Assembly (NCBI RefSeq): GCF_023073415.1
Contig: NZ_JADPJL010000063.1
Span: forward strand, 1-64,000
Source: Bradyrhizobium sp. 190
GTDB taxonomy: Bacteria > Pseudomonadota > Alphaproteobacteria > Rhizobiales > Xanthobacteraceae
Length of the DNA stretch: 64,000 bases
Direction of reading: 5' to 3'
The position numbers were made by a program, and so were the translations under genes. Under the pieces are notes generated by a model that made no database searches, was not told where the DNA came from, and saw only the letters and a list, made by a program, of their open reading frames with translations. Below are positions 1 to 7,821 of this stretch, one piece after another. Position 1 is the stretch's first letter. Every line of letters begins with the position of its first letter.

Positions 1-257
1 CTGCTCGATGACGCCGAGATGCTGGCCAGCATCGACGAAGTGATTGCGCTGCTCAAGCGGCAGTCCCGCACCCTTGAGGGCGAGATCGGCTCGATGATCG
101 ATGATGACCCTCTGTGGGCATGTCTCTCCGATACCTTCCGCTCCATCAAGGGCGTCGCCGACCGTGCCGTTGCCTGGATCATGGCCGATCTGCCGGATCG
201 GAACCTATTCCAACAAGGCTATTGCCAAGCTCGTCGGTGTCTTCCCGATCGCCGGCC
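1..257 (+). pseudogene. IS110-family transposase fragment, frameshifted
   Basis: The reading frame from base 1 gives a C-terminal IS110/IS1111 transposase segment (LLDDAEMLASIDEVIALLKR, then FRSIKGVADRAVAWIMADLP). After about position 193 the homology moves to the next frame (RIGTYSNKAIAKLVGVFPIA), which is the family's helix-hairpin-helix 'alvGvaPi' region. The 5' part lies outside the window, and the 3' end runs directly into an unrelated carbamoyltransferase fragment near 258. The piece is therefore a dead insertion-sequence remnant with at least one frameshift and a rearrangement junction. The family assignment rests on recalled motif similarity. Confidence 0.7.
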
Positions 258-383
258 CGCGTGCAGACGATCAGCAAGAAGGACAATCCGGAATTCCACG
301 CTTTGGTGCAGGCCGTCGGCAAAGTGACTGGTCGGGAAATGGTGCTGAACACGAGCTTCAACGTGAAGGGTCAGCCGATCGTC
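258..383 (+). pseudogene. NodU/CmcH-type carbamoyltransferase C-terminal fragment
   Basis: About 42 codons read VQTISKKDNPEFHALVQAVG followed by LNTSFNVKGQPIV. This matches the conserved C-terminal block of O-carbamoyltransferases of the NodU/HypF-related family (typically NP.FH.LI..FG...G.P.LLNTSFN..GEPIV). No start, N-terminal HypF-like domain or natural C-terminus is present; homology stops at about 383. It is fused to an IS110 remnant upstream. Intact NodU carbamoylates Nod factors, but other members modify antibiotics and exopolysaccharides, so the fragment alone does not prove a nod origin. Confidence 0.65.
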
Positions 384-526
384 AAACACCAGTCATCGTT
401 CACGAACGCAATGGCGGTCTACGCCGCAAACCTCACCACAACGGACGATCGGCTGCGCAACCTCGACCATCTATGTGAGTCTTTGCCTGGCTGAAATTCG
501 GCATGCCGACCAGCGCGCTCGATGCT

Positions 527-702
527 GACGTCATCGCGGTTTTCAACGCCCTCCCTCATCGCAAGCATGACGAAGAAGTTCAGTCTGCGCCTTCGACGTG
601 CTGACCGTAGGCGGCAAGGGTCTCCGCAAGCTTCCCCTCTCGATGCGCAAGATGAACCTCGAACAACTGCTGGCGCGGCGCCCTGAGGGCGTCTTCATCA
701 AT
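527..702 (+). pseudogene. ATP-dependent DNA ligase (LigD-like) internal fragment
   Basis: In one frame the sequence reads DVIAVFNALPHRKHDEEVQ. Near 583 it shifts to the next frame and continues AFDVLTVGGKGLRKLPLSMR then KMNLEQLLARRPEGVFINP. This is the stretch of the LigD/LigC-type ligase adenylation domain where the protein normally reads FN.L.SRKHD..v.LYAFDvL...G.DLR.LPLs.RK..L..LL.RR. The catalytic KxDG lysine region and the OB domain are missing. It is a frameshifted remnant, the third unrelated gene piece within 700 bp. Confidence 0.7.
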
Positions 703-920
703 CCATGGCGGGTTGCGATGGCGCCTGCGACGACCATAACCGGTGGAACTCAAGAGGAGTGCCCCTTTTTAGCAACTATTCCACCCGGTGTACTTGCGTA
801 GGCTGGCCCCGCGTTCCGGCTTTACGGAGCGACCCCGGTCCGGAGAGCAGGCCGCCATGGCAAGCTCTGCGCTTGGGCTAGTTACGCAGGCAGTAGAGCG
901 AAGCCGAGAGGAAAAACCTC
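703..920. other. non-coding stretch before the VanZ-like gene
   Basis: No ORF with recognisable similarity is seen. A GAGAGGAAAA ribosome-binding site at the very end serves the gene starting at 921. Confidence 0.5.
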
Positions 921-1388
921 ATGTCTCAAAAACTACTTAAGTTCGCTGCATGGGCCGGTCTGTGTGTCATTGCTTATTCGACCCTGTCGCCGCTTAGAGA
1001 TAGGCCGATTTTGCTGACCTCGTCGAATCTAGAACATCTTGCAGCATTTGCCATTCTCGGCACGCTCTTCTGCTTAGCCTATCCCCGACGCACTCTTGCC
1101 GTCCTACTCATCGTACTTGGCAGCGCCGCATTGCTTGAGCTTCTGCAGTTTCTTACTCCGGATCGCCACGCACGAACCATAGACGCACTCCAAAAAATGG
1201 CTGGAGGCGCCGCAGGCGTTTTCGCTGGCCTTGCTGTCCTACGTTTCGATCGAGCACGTTTCTGGTTGTTGCGTGCCTCAGACACCCACCCACGCCCTGA
1301 AATCCGTTGCGAGGCTATACCGCGTCGTGCTTCCCGAACTGTCGAGAAGGCCGCCAACATTAGACATCGTAGCAATTTGCACGATTGA
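921..1388 (+). CDS. VanZ-like small membrane protein
   Basis: A 155-residue protein with four hydrophobic segments (about residues 6-22, 38-54, 58-78 and 90-108). The motif set NLEHLAAFAILG, ELLQFLTPDRHARTIDALQK and AGGAAGVFAG is typical of VanZ-family proteins, where a conserved E/Q in TM3 and a D/N-rich loop precede TM4. The family includes teicoplanin resistance VanZ, but most bacterial members have no known role. A GAGAGGAAAA Shine-Dalgarno lies 5-6 bases before ATG 921. About 40 residues after the last membrane segment look unrelated to the family and Arg-rich, so the 3' end may be a read-through extension created by rearrangement. It is the only intact gene between several remnants. Confidence 0.75.
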   Translation: MSQKLLKFAAWAGLCVIAYSTLSPLRDRPILLTSSNLEHLAAFAILGTLFCLAYPRRTLAVLLIVLGSAALLELLQFLTPDRHARTIDALQKMAGGAAGVFAGLAVLRFDRARFWLLRASDTHPRPEIRCEAIPRRASRTVEKAANIRHRSNLHD

Positions 1389-1528
1389 TCGACGCGTCGC
1401 CAAGCTGTCATGTGCGGCTGTTATCGCGAGATTGTCGTGGCGTCCTGGAAACTCGTCACGGCGACTTCATTCCCCGCTCGCGGTCCACCACGATAGTCCG
1501 GCCCCATCAAGCCGCCTGGTCAGATTTG

Positions 1529-1880
1529 CGAGCTGACGGCCAATGACGCCCTCTGGCGGTGGAGACCATTGCGCTGAAATCGATAGTCTATTACGCCAAA
1601 GTTAGTGACGCAGCGCTCCAGCAGCGCTTTCGTCTCTTTGATTCCTGCGGCGTCGGCCCTGGCATAGAGGTCTTGCGCTTTGCTCGCATCGCCGCGAGTG
1701 CGGTAAGTTCCCCATTTCGCAAGGATCAATGGATCGTAGGTTTCTGCGAACGCGAAGTTCGCCTGGGCGCTCCCCATCTCGACTGCGCGCAAGCCGCGCC
1801 GCGCTTATGTTGTCCTGCTGGAGTAGCGCGCTCGCGCGCGCAGCTAATCCTGTCGCAGAGGCCCTGCTGAAGCGCTAGGC
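1529..1880 (-). pseudogene. Sel1/TPR-type repeat protein, C-terminal remnant with frameshift
   Basis: On the minus strand one frame reads ASALLQQDNISAARLAR and, after a one-base shift near 1790, the next reads VEMGSAQANFAFAETYDPLI, then AKWGTYRTRGDASKAQDLYA. This is the conserved C-terminal module of a Bradyrhizobium protein group (LL...D...ARL...A...G...A...LG.TYDP..L...G...D...A...Y..A) related to Sel1/TPR repeats. The N-terminal part is absent and translation is broken, so it is a pseudogene. Its 3' neighbour on the same strand starts further away and is unrelated. Confidence 0.55.
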
Positions 1881-1945
1881 GCGGCGGAGCACCATCGATG
1901 AGCATTGTGGGCGCTGGAGGCTGATCTCGTGATCCAGCACCTCGC

Positions 1946-2548
1946 TCACGGTTTCACATAGGACCATCCCTTCTCCTGCAACTCCATCACACGCACTACG
2001 CCTGATTTCACCACCTCTGCCTGAGGGACGATCGCGATGTCCTTGTTCTCGGCCTTGTGCATTTTTTCCTGGGTGTTGCCGCAGGCCTTGAACGACACCT
2101 CCGGCGTACTCAGCGTCATCTCCTCAATGCGCGCCTTTACCGGCGACGTGTCGTTGCGCAGCATATGCAGGCCGGGCCCAAACGTGACCACCTCAATTTT
2201 CACCTTCTCGCCGAGATCCTTGTAGTACTGCGCAACATTCGTTGCGTTGTTGAGCGCGAGGTTCATCGCGGCGGGGTCGTTGGTGTTCACCTGCAGGATC
2301 AAATGATGCGCTATAGAAGCGGGTGCAGCCCGGGCCATGGCGGCGAGAGGGGGTCGTTCCCTTTTATGTATGGCGACTTTATGCGTGGCGGCCCGCTTTA
2401 CCGCAGTGCGCGGCTGGTACGTATCGGGATTCGTCGTTGTCGGTACCCAGTAGCGTCCGCCTTGCTCCGCTGCCGCAAACGATGCGGCGAACAAGACCGT
2501 GACGGCTCCTACCGCGGCTGCCTTCGCAATGTGCTGAAACATGTTCAT
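1946..2548 (-). CDS. periplasmic DsrE/DsrF-like family protein
   Basis: A 200-residue protein. The start at 2548 is chosen because GGAGGAG lies 7 bases upstream; it gives a clean signal peptide (MNMFQHIAKAAAVGAVTVLF, cleavage after ASFAAA). After a low-complexity linker rich in Lys/Arg, residues about 80-190 form a DsrE-like fold: HHLILQVNTNDPAAMNLALN, EVVTFGPGLHML, then a single cysteine in FKACGNTQEKM. DsrE proteins bind or transfer sulfur, and secreted single-Cys members are poorly characterised. It lies 33 bp after the VasI-like gene and is probably the last gene of that operon. Confidence 0.75.
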   Translation of the reverse strand: MNMFQHIAKAAAVGAVTVLFAASFAAAEQGGRYWVPTTTNPDTYQPRTAVKRAATHKVAIHKRERPPLAAMARAAPASIAHHLILQVNTNDPAAMNLALNNATNVAQYYKDLGEKVKIEVVTFGPGLHMLRNDTSPVKARIEEMTLSTPEVSFKACGNTQEKMHKAENKDIAIVPQAEVVKSGVVRVMELQEKGWSYVKP

Positions 2549-2581
2549 CGGGTTCTCCTCCATGAAGTCCATCAAACACCA

Positions 2582-3217
2582 TCACCTGTTCGGCTTCGCG
2601 ACTGGGTGTGACCATTTGCACGCAGAAACCATCTTCGCGCGCACCCCTCCCCACCCGCCGAGCGAAAACGTTCCATCCACCGCGGTTCCTGTGCGGGGTG
2701 CAAGGTGGACGCTGAGGCTTCCAGCGTCCGGAAGGGACTGCAGCAAGCGAATAACGTCGCCCCCGAACGCGACCCCTGCCCCGGATGCCGGCAGCGCTGC
2801 CGCGATCTGCATCTGCTGACCGTCGTTAACACGATAGGAGATCGCGTAATCGTCGCCGCGGCCCGAAATGCCCGATCCTGCGACTACCAATTCGGTCCGC
2901 CCCCCGCGGCAGCGAATTGAAAGCTTCATTGCGGATTCGGCCGCCGCACCATCGTTCGACAAGGTCGTGGCGGTGGCGACTGGCGAATAGTCGACTGGCG
3001 AGGTCGTTTGGCTGATGACCCAGTTGTCTCCCTTGGAGTCCGCCTGATGCGCAGCCGCGATCGCCCGCGACACCTTGTCCAGGCACTTCATCCGTTCGGC
3101 GCGCTCCATCGGGATGCAATCGCGAAGCTGCGCCGCCGGATCTTCTGCCCCCTGCGTCCAGGCAATCCCGCTTGTGAGCGCGATTCCAGCTACAATTGGG
3201 ATGGCTACGCCTCTCAT
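2582..3217 (-). CDS. VasI/TagO-like exported protein (T6SS-associated family)
   Basis: A 211-residue protein with an N-terminal signal peptide (MRGVAIPIVAGIALTSGIAW). A Cys-containing segment follows (LRDCIPMERAERMKCLDKVS). The family core comes next: WVISQTTSPVDYSP, MKLSIRCRGGRTELVV, YAISYRVNDGQ and a C-terminal VSACKW. The pattern W....SP.D.S, L.CR...TE and Y.V...... followed by R.LPD matches the VasI/TagO family linked to type VI secretion, but no T6SS gene is nearby. The stop of the upstream TAXI gene overlaps this ATG as ATGA, so the two are translationally coupled. A longer start at 3319 would overlap the TAXI gene by 100 bp and is rejected. Confidence 0.65.
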   Translation of the reverse strand: MRGVAIPIVAGIALTSGIAWTQGAEDPAAQLRDCIPMERAERMKCLDKVSRAIAAAHQADSKGDNWVISQTTSPVDYSPVATATTLSNDGAAAESAMKLSIRCRGGRTELVVAGSGISGRGDDYAISYRVNDGQQMQIAAALPASGAGVAFGGDVIRLLQSLPDAGSLSVHLAPRTGTAVDGTFSLGGWGGVRAKMVSACKWSHPVAKPNR

Positions 3218-4257
3218 TGCGATGCATGCGCTGCGCGCGGTTGGCGTTCGAGCCACGCTTGCGCCGCAGGGGAGCGCGCGAGGCCGGGAACTGTCGCCGC
3301 GAGATTGATCAATTTCCATTTCGGGTCGAAGCCGGGCTCCTGTAGCTTGCCGATCCGCGAGAACAGATGATCGACGAAACGTGCGATGCGCTGAAAGCGG
3401 TTCGATTTGGCTGGAAAGTTGAAGGCGACGAGAGCGGTCGGAACGGCAATCGTCGTTACTCGTTCGCCCGGCTTGATCAGATTGGGATAGTCCGCGGCAT
3501 CGAGCGTGGCTGGCAGATAGTAGTCCTCGAACTTGCTGTCATAGGGGATTGGCAAGAACTTGAACCCCGGCTCCCAACGACCACGCACGAAAGCATCGAC
3601 CGGTTTCGAGGTAATGAAGACGACCCCCGCTACCTCGCCCTTACGCATCTGCTCGAGCGCAACCTGATGCGGGATGAACGTCTTTTCCACTTCGAGGCCG
3701 AGCCGACTGAATATCAGTGGGCCCGAATAGGCCGCTGCGGTACCCTGGGTATTGAAGTTCACTTTCTTGCCAGCCAGATCGTTCAGACTCTGAATCTCGG
3801 GACGAACGAAGATATGAAGTTCGGACGGGAATAGATTCAGGACGTAGGCAAGCCGCTGCTGAATATCCGGCACCTGGCTCTTATATTCCTCCAGCGCGTC
3901 GGAATTGATGATCGCGGCATCGATGCCGCGCAAATAGAGCAGCGAGTTCACGTTTTCCGTGGCACCGCGTGTCACGACCGGCAGAACGTGCAGATTGCGT
4001 CCATCGTCTACGACACGAGCAATCTCCGCCGCCAGGCGGATTGGTGCTCCCTCAAGAAGGCCTCCTGCAATACCGACTGTCCAGGCATTCATCGCCATTT
4101 GCGGCTTTTGCATCGGGGGCTCGCGAGGCGGCAGACGAGCGCCTTGCATCCGGGCATTTTGAGTCTGCGCATCCGCAGTGAACGGCTGAATAATCACGGG
4201 CAACGAGGCCAATGCCATGAGCAAAAGTCGCGGAGCTAAACCAAAAGACCAGTTCAT
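3214..4257 (-). CDS. TAXI-family TRAP transporter substrate-binding protein
   Basis: A 347-residue protein, periplasmic by its signal peptide (LLLMALASLPVIIQPFTADA). TAXI-family blocks are clear: WTVGIAGGLLEGAPIRLAAE, VLPVVTRGATENVNSLLYLR, GIDAAIINSDALEEYK, LNDLAGKKVNFNTQGTAAAY and GEVAGVVFITSKPVDAF. TAXI proteins deliver carboxylates to a fused TRAP membrane subunit. None is encoded here, so it is an orphan binding protein or serves in sensing. Start 4257 has AAGGA 8 bases upstream and overlaps the preceding stop by one base (TGATG). The TTG at 4275 is rejected. It forms an operon with the genes at 4604-4257 and 3217-2582. Confidence 0.85.
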   Translation of the reverse strand: MNWSFGLAPRLLLMALASLPVIIQPFTADAQTQNARMQGARLPPREPPMQKPQMAMNAWTVGIAGGLLEGAPIRLAAEIARVVDDGRNLHVLPVVTRGATENVNSLLYLRGIDAAIINSDALEEYKSQVPDIQQRLAYVLNLFPSELHIFVRPEIQSLNDLAGKKVNFNTQGTAAAYSGPLIFSRLGLEVEKTFIPHQVALEQMRKGEVAGVVFITSKPVDAFVRGRWEPGFKFLPIPYDSKFEDYYLPATLDAADYPNLIKPGERVTTIAVPTALVAFNFPAKSNRFQRIARFVDHLFSRIGKLQEPGFDPKWKLINLAATVPGLARSPAAQAWLERQPRAAHASQ

Positions 4258-4604
4258 CAGCCAATTCCTTTCCAAGCTTTGTAGGCGCTGCCGATCCCCC
4301 GGTGTCGGAAGCCCTGTACTACGGATGTGGCGCCTCCATGCGAGCTCTTCATCGCGTGCTGCTCATCCGCCGCCGCGTATCGCGCCTGATCCGGGAAAGC
4401 CTGCGGTTGGGACGGCCACGTCATCACGGCGACAGCGGCAGCGATCCACACGGGCGCCGCTTGTCCCTCCGCTTGCAGGTGCATCAATGTATTCCGGGCA
4501 AAAAGCGTCCTGTCCGAATCGACGCGCAACGCGCCCGAGATCTCATAGGCGAGAGCTGCATCATCCTCGCCTGGGAATGACCGGTTTTTCATTAGGCGAC
4601 CCAT
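4257..4604 (-). CDS. small unknown protein, first gene of the TAXI operon
   Basis: About 115 residues from ATG 4604, or 111 from ATG 4592; neither start has a strong Shine-Dalgarno. I do not recognise a family. A helical, mildly hydrophobic segment (MHLQAEGQAAPVWIAAAVAV) is the only clear feature, and the C-terminus is Gly/Ala/Lys-rich. The evidence for a real gene is positional: its TGA shares one base with the ATG of the TAXI gene (TGATG), the same coupled arrangement as the next junction downstream. The protein could be a remnant kept only for coupling. Confidence 0.4.
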   Translation of the reverse strand: MGRLMKNRSFPGEDDAALAYEISGALRVDSDRTLFARNTLMHLQAEGQAAPVWIAAAVAVMTWPSQPQAFPDQARYAAADEQHAMKSSHGGATSVVQGFRHRGIGSAYKAWKGIG

Positions 4605-4994
4605 CTGCCCATCAACCGCCGCACGGCGAGATGGCCTTTTCCAATGCGTCATCACGAATGCGTCATCACGCATCTTATGCACTTCGCCTGCCCGCTGCTG
4701 GGAAACTCTTAAGGGGTACATCCAAGAAAGCTGCTCACAGCATCAGGCGACGCAATGGCCAACCAGATCGCGAGCTCGATTTCAGCAACCACCGTAGGTC
4801 GGCTGCGAATGCGCACAGCAGAACGTGGACGCCTGCATGAAGAAATCCGGAACGTTTTCGATTGAACCTGTCGTTTTCCAACTCCCGTACTCTTTGCTGC
4901 GCGGGAGGCTGCACGCGTTTCCGATAACTGGCTTCCATTCAAAGGGGCACGAAACGCAGTGCGCCGCGGGGGCGCAAGCCTGCCGTCGCGGCGG
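4605..4994. other. 390-bp stretch without a supported gene
   Basis: Open frames exist on both strands but show no family motifs or convincing starts. It presumably carries the promoter of the minus-strand TAXI operon; no clear -35/-10 pair was picked out. Confidence 0.4.
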
Positions 4995-5517
4995 TCAAGC
5001 GGTGTTGCCGGCGTCCACAGTCAGAACCGTGCCGGTGATGTTCCGGCCGCCTTCTCCGAGGAGATACTCGACCATGGAAGCGACGTCGTCGGCCTCGGGC
5101 AAGCGGCGCAATGCGCTGCGGCCGGCGATACGCCGGCGGCCGTCGTCGTCCAAGGACTTGGTCAGTTCGGTGTCGAACGAAGCCGGGCGCAATCGCGTTC
5201 ACGGTGATGTCGAGCTTGCCGACTTCGCGGGCCAGCGAACGGGTGAAGCCGCCGGCTGCGGCCTTGGACGCGGCGTAGACGGACAGGCCGTTGTAGCCGG
5301 TCGAGGCGATGATGGAGGAGATGTTGACGATGCGCCCGGCGCCGTCGGCCATCATATGGCGCACCACGTATTTGGTCAGAACGATCGGCGACAGTACGTT
5401 CAGACGGATCAACGCCTCGATCTCGGAATTGCGCATATTGGCCAGCAGCCCTTCGGTGCCGATCCCGGCATTGTTGATCAATTTCCGAACGATCACCGGC
5501 TCTCGATCGGGCACCTT
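4995..5517 (-). pseudogene. short-chain dehydrogenase (FabG-like), truncated and frameshifted
   Basis: The minus strand reads INNAGIGTEGLLANM, RIVNISSIIASTGYNGLSVY, AASKAAAGGFTRSLA and DITVNAIAPGFV. A one-base shift near 5175 moves it to DTELTKSLDDDGRRRIAG and a normal SDR C-terminus (NITGTVLTVDAGNTA). Catalytic Ser, Tyr and Lys are preserved, but the N-terminal TGxxxGIG cofactor-binding half is missing upstream of the NNAG motif and replaced by unrelated sequence. It cannot make a functional reductase. Confidence 0.75.
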
Positions 5518-5639
5518 GGCTTCTTCGCGTCGCCAGCCCATGTCAGGCTCTTTGAGTGAGCGGATCTGATCGTTGCGATCGGAACGCGGCTCGGCGACTT
5601 GTCTTCTCTGGGATTCCGGTTTCCGCGACAATCGCCGAC

Positions 5640-6395
5640 GTCTCCGCCTCTTGTTCACATCTACCCCGATCCGAATGCGTTTCGGGACCCATTTCCATAC
5701 GATGTTTGCGATCGTCGCGTCGGCGCATCCCTTCTCACGATCCCGGCTCGACCTGCCGGTCGTCGTACGCGAGCGCGGCGGGTGGATCGAAGCAATGGCG
5801 AAAGCTCAGGAAGCGGTGCACGCGTATCCCCAGCGCTGATGTCCTTGGCCATGCGGTTGCGGCCGTCGCCAAACTTTCAGAGCAGATGGTATCGTAACGA
5901 CCGACTCGGGCAACTTCGCCGCCTGGATACACCGGATTTTCCGCCTCAAGACGTCAGCTCGACTGCTCGGCTCCACCTCCGGCGCGATGGGCAGTGGAGT
6001 TCCCTCCGCATTGAGCGCGAGCCTTCGTTATCCGGATCGTCAGGTACTCGCGTTTTGCGGCGACGGAGGCTTCCTGATGACCGGAAACGAGTTGGCAATG
6101 GCCGTTGCTCGCCGGCTCAAATGAAGATCGTGATTTCCAACAACCGGTCGTACGGCACCATCCGTTCACCTCAGGAGCGAGCATTTTCGAAACACCCTTG
6201 GGGTACGGACTTGTCCAACCCCGATTTTGCCGCCTCGCCCGTGCACTCGGCGCGCAGGGTTATACGATCACGACCGCAGCGCAGGCGGCCAAGATCGTCG
6301 CGGAAGCAATCTCGACGAACGGCGCCGTTGTGATCGAAGTTCGATCTGATGTACGCCAAACAATCGATCGATCCCTCGTTGCGGCGTCTGGCTGA
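5640..6395 (+). pseudogene. thiamine-pyrophosphate enzyme (acetolactate-synthase-like), decayed
   Basis: Pieces of a TPP-dependent enzyme occur in order but in different frames. They are HIYPDPNAF near 5657, TDSGNFAAWIHRIF from 5900, GSTSGAMGSGVPSALSASLR, the TPP motif FCGDGGFLMTGNELAMAVAR near 6053, then a shift near 6120 to MKIVISNNRSYGTIRS and WGTDLSNPDFA. A further shift leads to ARALGAQGYTITTAAQAAKI up to about 6395. The GDG..(N)N cofactor motif remains readable, but at least three frameshifts break the gene. The N-terminal half is not found. Confidence 0.75.
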
Positions 6396-6781
6396 TGCCT
6401 CAGAGCGGCGCGCCTAGTCTGACGGCTTTGCTGCGCTCGGTCGCCGAGCTTCATCCGGCGTTCGTTGTATAAACAGCAGGATCAAAGGGTAGCTCGCATT
6501 GTAGCTTCATCTCAAGTTTGGACACGGCCTGAGGTGCCTCTTTGGGGGTAACCCCGCGTTGAGGACCCGTTGGGCGCGCTGCCTAAGCTGCTTGCGGCAA
6601 AGTGGCCCCTTCAGTTTTTTTGGGATAATCTGATTTTGCGGGTCACGGAAAAACAGCAGCCGCTACTAACGACACCGGGATCCTTTGAAGCCGTGCATAC
6701 TCATTCAATCCGTGGAGGTCATCGACGTCGCTTGCGCTTATCGAAACCGGCCATTGCAATAATGGATCTCACCCTTCGCCG
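6396..6781. other. 386-bp stretch without an intact gene
   Basis: A 25-codon open frame at about 6393-6470 (MPQSGAPSLTALLRSVAELH) resembles the N-terminus of an AMP-dependent ligase and stops at once; this is too short to call. Otherwise nothing is recognised. Confidence 0.35.
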
Positions 6782-6937
6782 ATCGAGCCATCCTGGATCC
6801 TTGAGGGCAGTCCGGAAGTCCGCTCGCGCTTGCTGTCGATCAGCGCATGCGGCACTACCAGCTCAAGCGGATGGTTTTCGTCCCCGGCGGGCGTCACTCC
6901 GCCCGACAACAAAGCCCTGCCCCACTCTATGATTTAA
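6782..6937 (+). pseudogene. possible cupin-domain remnant
   Basis: A 51-codon frame (IEPSWILEGSPEVRSRLLSI then SACGTTSSSGWFSSPAG) recalls the start of small cupin proteins (..W..EGsP..r...l..s.DG....g.W...pg.f.W). The following beta-strand motifs are absent. This is a tentative reading of a short match. Confidence 0.25.
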
Positions 6938-7051
6938 TGGGCAAGACTTCTTACGATGCCGCTCCGGCCCGCTTTTCGTGGCGGCGCAAGACACACAACG
7001 TGAACTGATGTTTCTGTTGCCTTGCTGTCCAATTTGGGAGCCATTGCCCAA

Positions 7052-7645
7052 ATGTCATCTGGCTGTACCAAGATCGCACTCCTCATCGATGGCGCCAATC
7101 TTCATGCGGCCAGCAAGACGCTTGGTTTCGATGTGGATTACAAGCGACTGCTCATGGAATTCCAAAGCCGCGGGACGCTAGTTCGCGCGTTCTACTACAC
7201 CGCGATCATCGAGGATCAGGAATATTCGTCGATCCGTCCCTTGATCGATTGGCTCGACTATAACGGCTATACCGTGGTCACCAAGGCGACCAGGGAGTTC
7301 ACCGACGCCAGCGGCCATCGCAAGGTGAAGGGCAGCATGGACGTCAAACTCGCTGTTGATGCCATGGAGCTTGCCGAGCATATCGATCAGATGATTCTGT
7401 TCTCAGGTGACGGCGACTTCCGCCCGCTGGTGGAGGCGGTCCAACGTCGCGGAGTTCGCGTCACCGTCGTCTCAACCATTGCCAGCCATCCTCCGATGAT
7501 CGCAGATGAACTTCGGCGTCAGGCCGACGCTTTCATCGACCTCGTGGATTTGAAGCCCAAGCTTGGCCGCGACCCGTCCGAGCGACCAGCCTCGCGCGAG
7601 CCGCGCCATCATGCGTTACACTTGCAACGCGATCACAGCGGCTGA
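7052..7645 (+). CDS. NYN-domain protein (LabA/DUF88 type)
   Basis: A 197-residue protein with a PIN-like NYN nuclease fold: KIALLIDGANLH (first acidic residue), YYTAIIEDQEYS, WLDYNGYTVVTKATREF, VKGSMDVKLAVDAMELAE and the diagnostic LFSGDGDFRPLVEAVQRRG, ending in LRRQADAFIDL. These Asp residues form the metal site in LabA-like proteins, which are thought to act on RNA. Start 7052 (GGGAG 10 bases upstream) is preferred over 7022. The C-terminal 30 residues (after SERP) are His/Arg-rich and may be read-through. The gene stands alone; in this group of bacteria it is usually a conserved chromosomal gene. Confidence 0.85.
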   Translation: MSSGCTKIALLIDGANLHAASKTLGFDVDYKRLLMEFQSRGTLVRAFYYTAIIEDQEYSSIRPLIDWLDYNGYTVVTKATREFTDASGHRKVKGSMDVKLAVDAMELAEHIDQMILFSGDGDFRPLVEAVQRRGVRVTVVSTIASHPPMIADELRRQADAFIDLVDLKPKLGRDPSERPASREPRHHALHLQRDHSG

Positions 7646-7821
7646 CAACGACCTTCAATGATCAAGTAACGCTCAATGTCCTTGCTCATTTCATTTTGCC
7701 GAAACGCAGACGACTCCTGAAATGAAAAGACCGTCCAGCCGAGGAACACATCGGGTGTTGCGCAACGGAGACAGCATCGAGGACGTGCCCGCTGCGGATA
7801 TTCAAACTCGATCGCCGCCGC
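7646..7821. other. intergenic, no gene seen
   Basis: A 176-bp gap between convergent genes. No strong hairpin or coding frame was noticed. Confidence 0.4.

Noticed and set aside
258..383. NodU-like fragment as evidence of a nodulation island
   Set aside because: A single broken piece; no nod, nif or fix gene occurs in the window, and related carbamoyltransferases serve other pathways.
779..793. CACCCGGTGTACTTG, a partial match to the MarR operator
   Set aside because: Only one half-site matches and it lies far outside the regulon; expected by chance.
2582..3217. VasI/TagO-like gene as a sign of a type VI secretion cluster
   Set aside because: No Tss, Hcp or VgrG gene is present in the window, so only family similarity is claimed.
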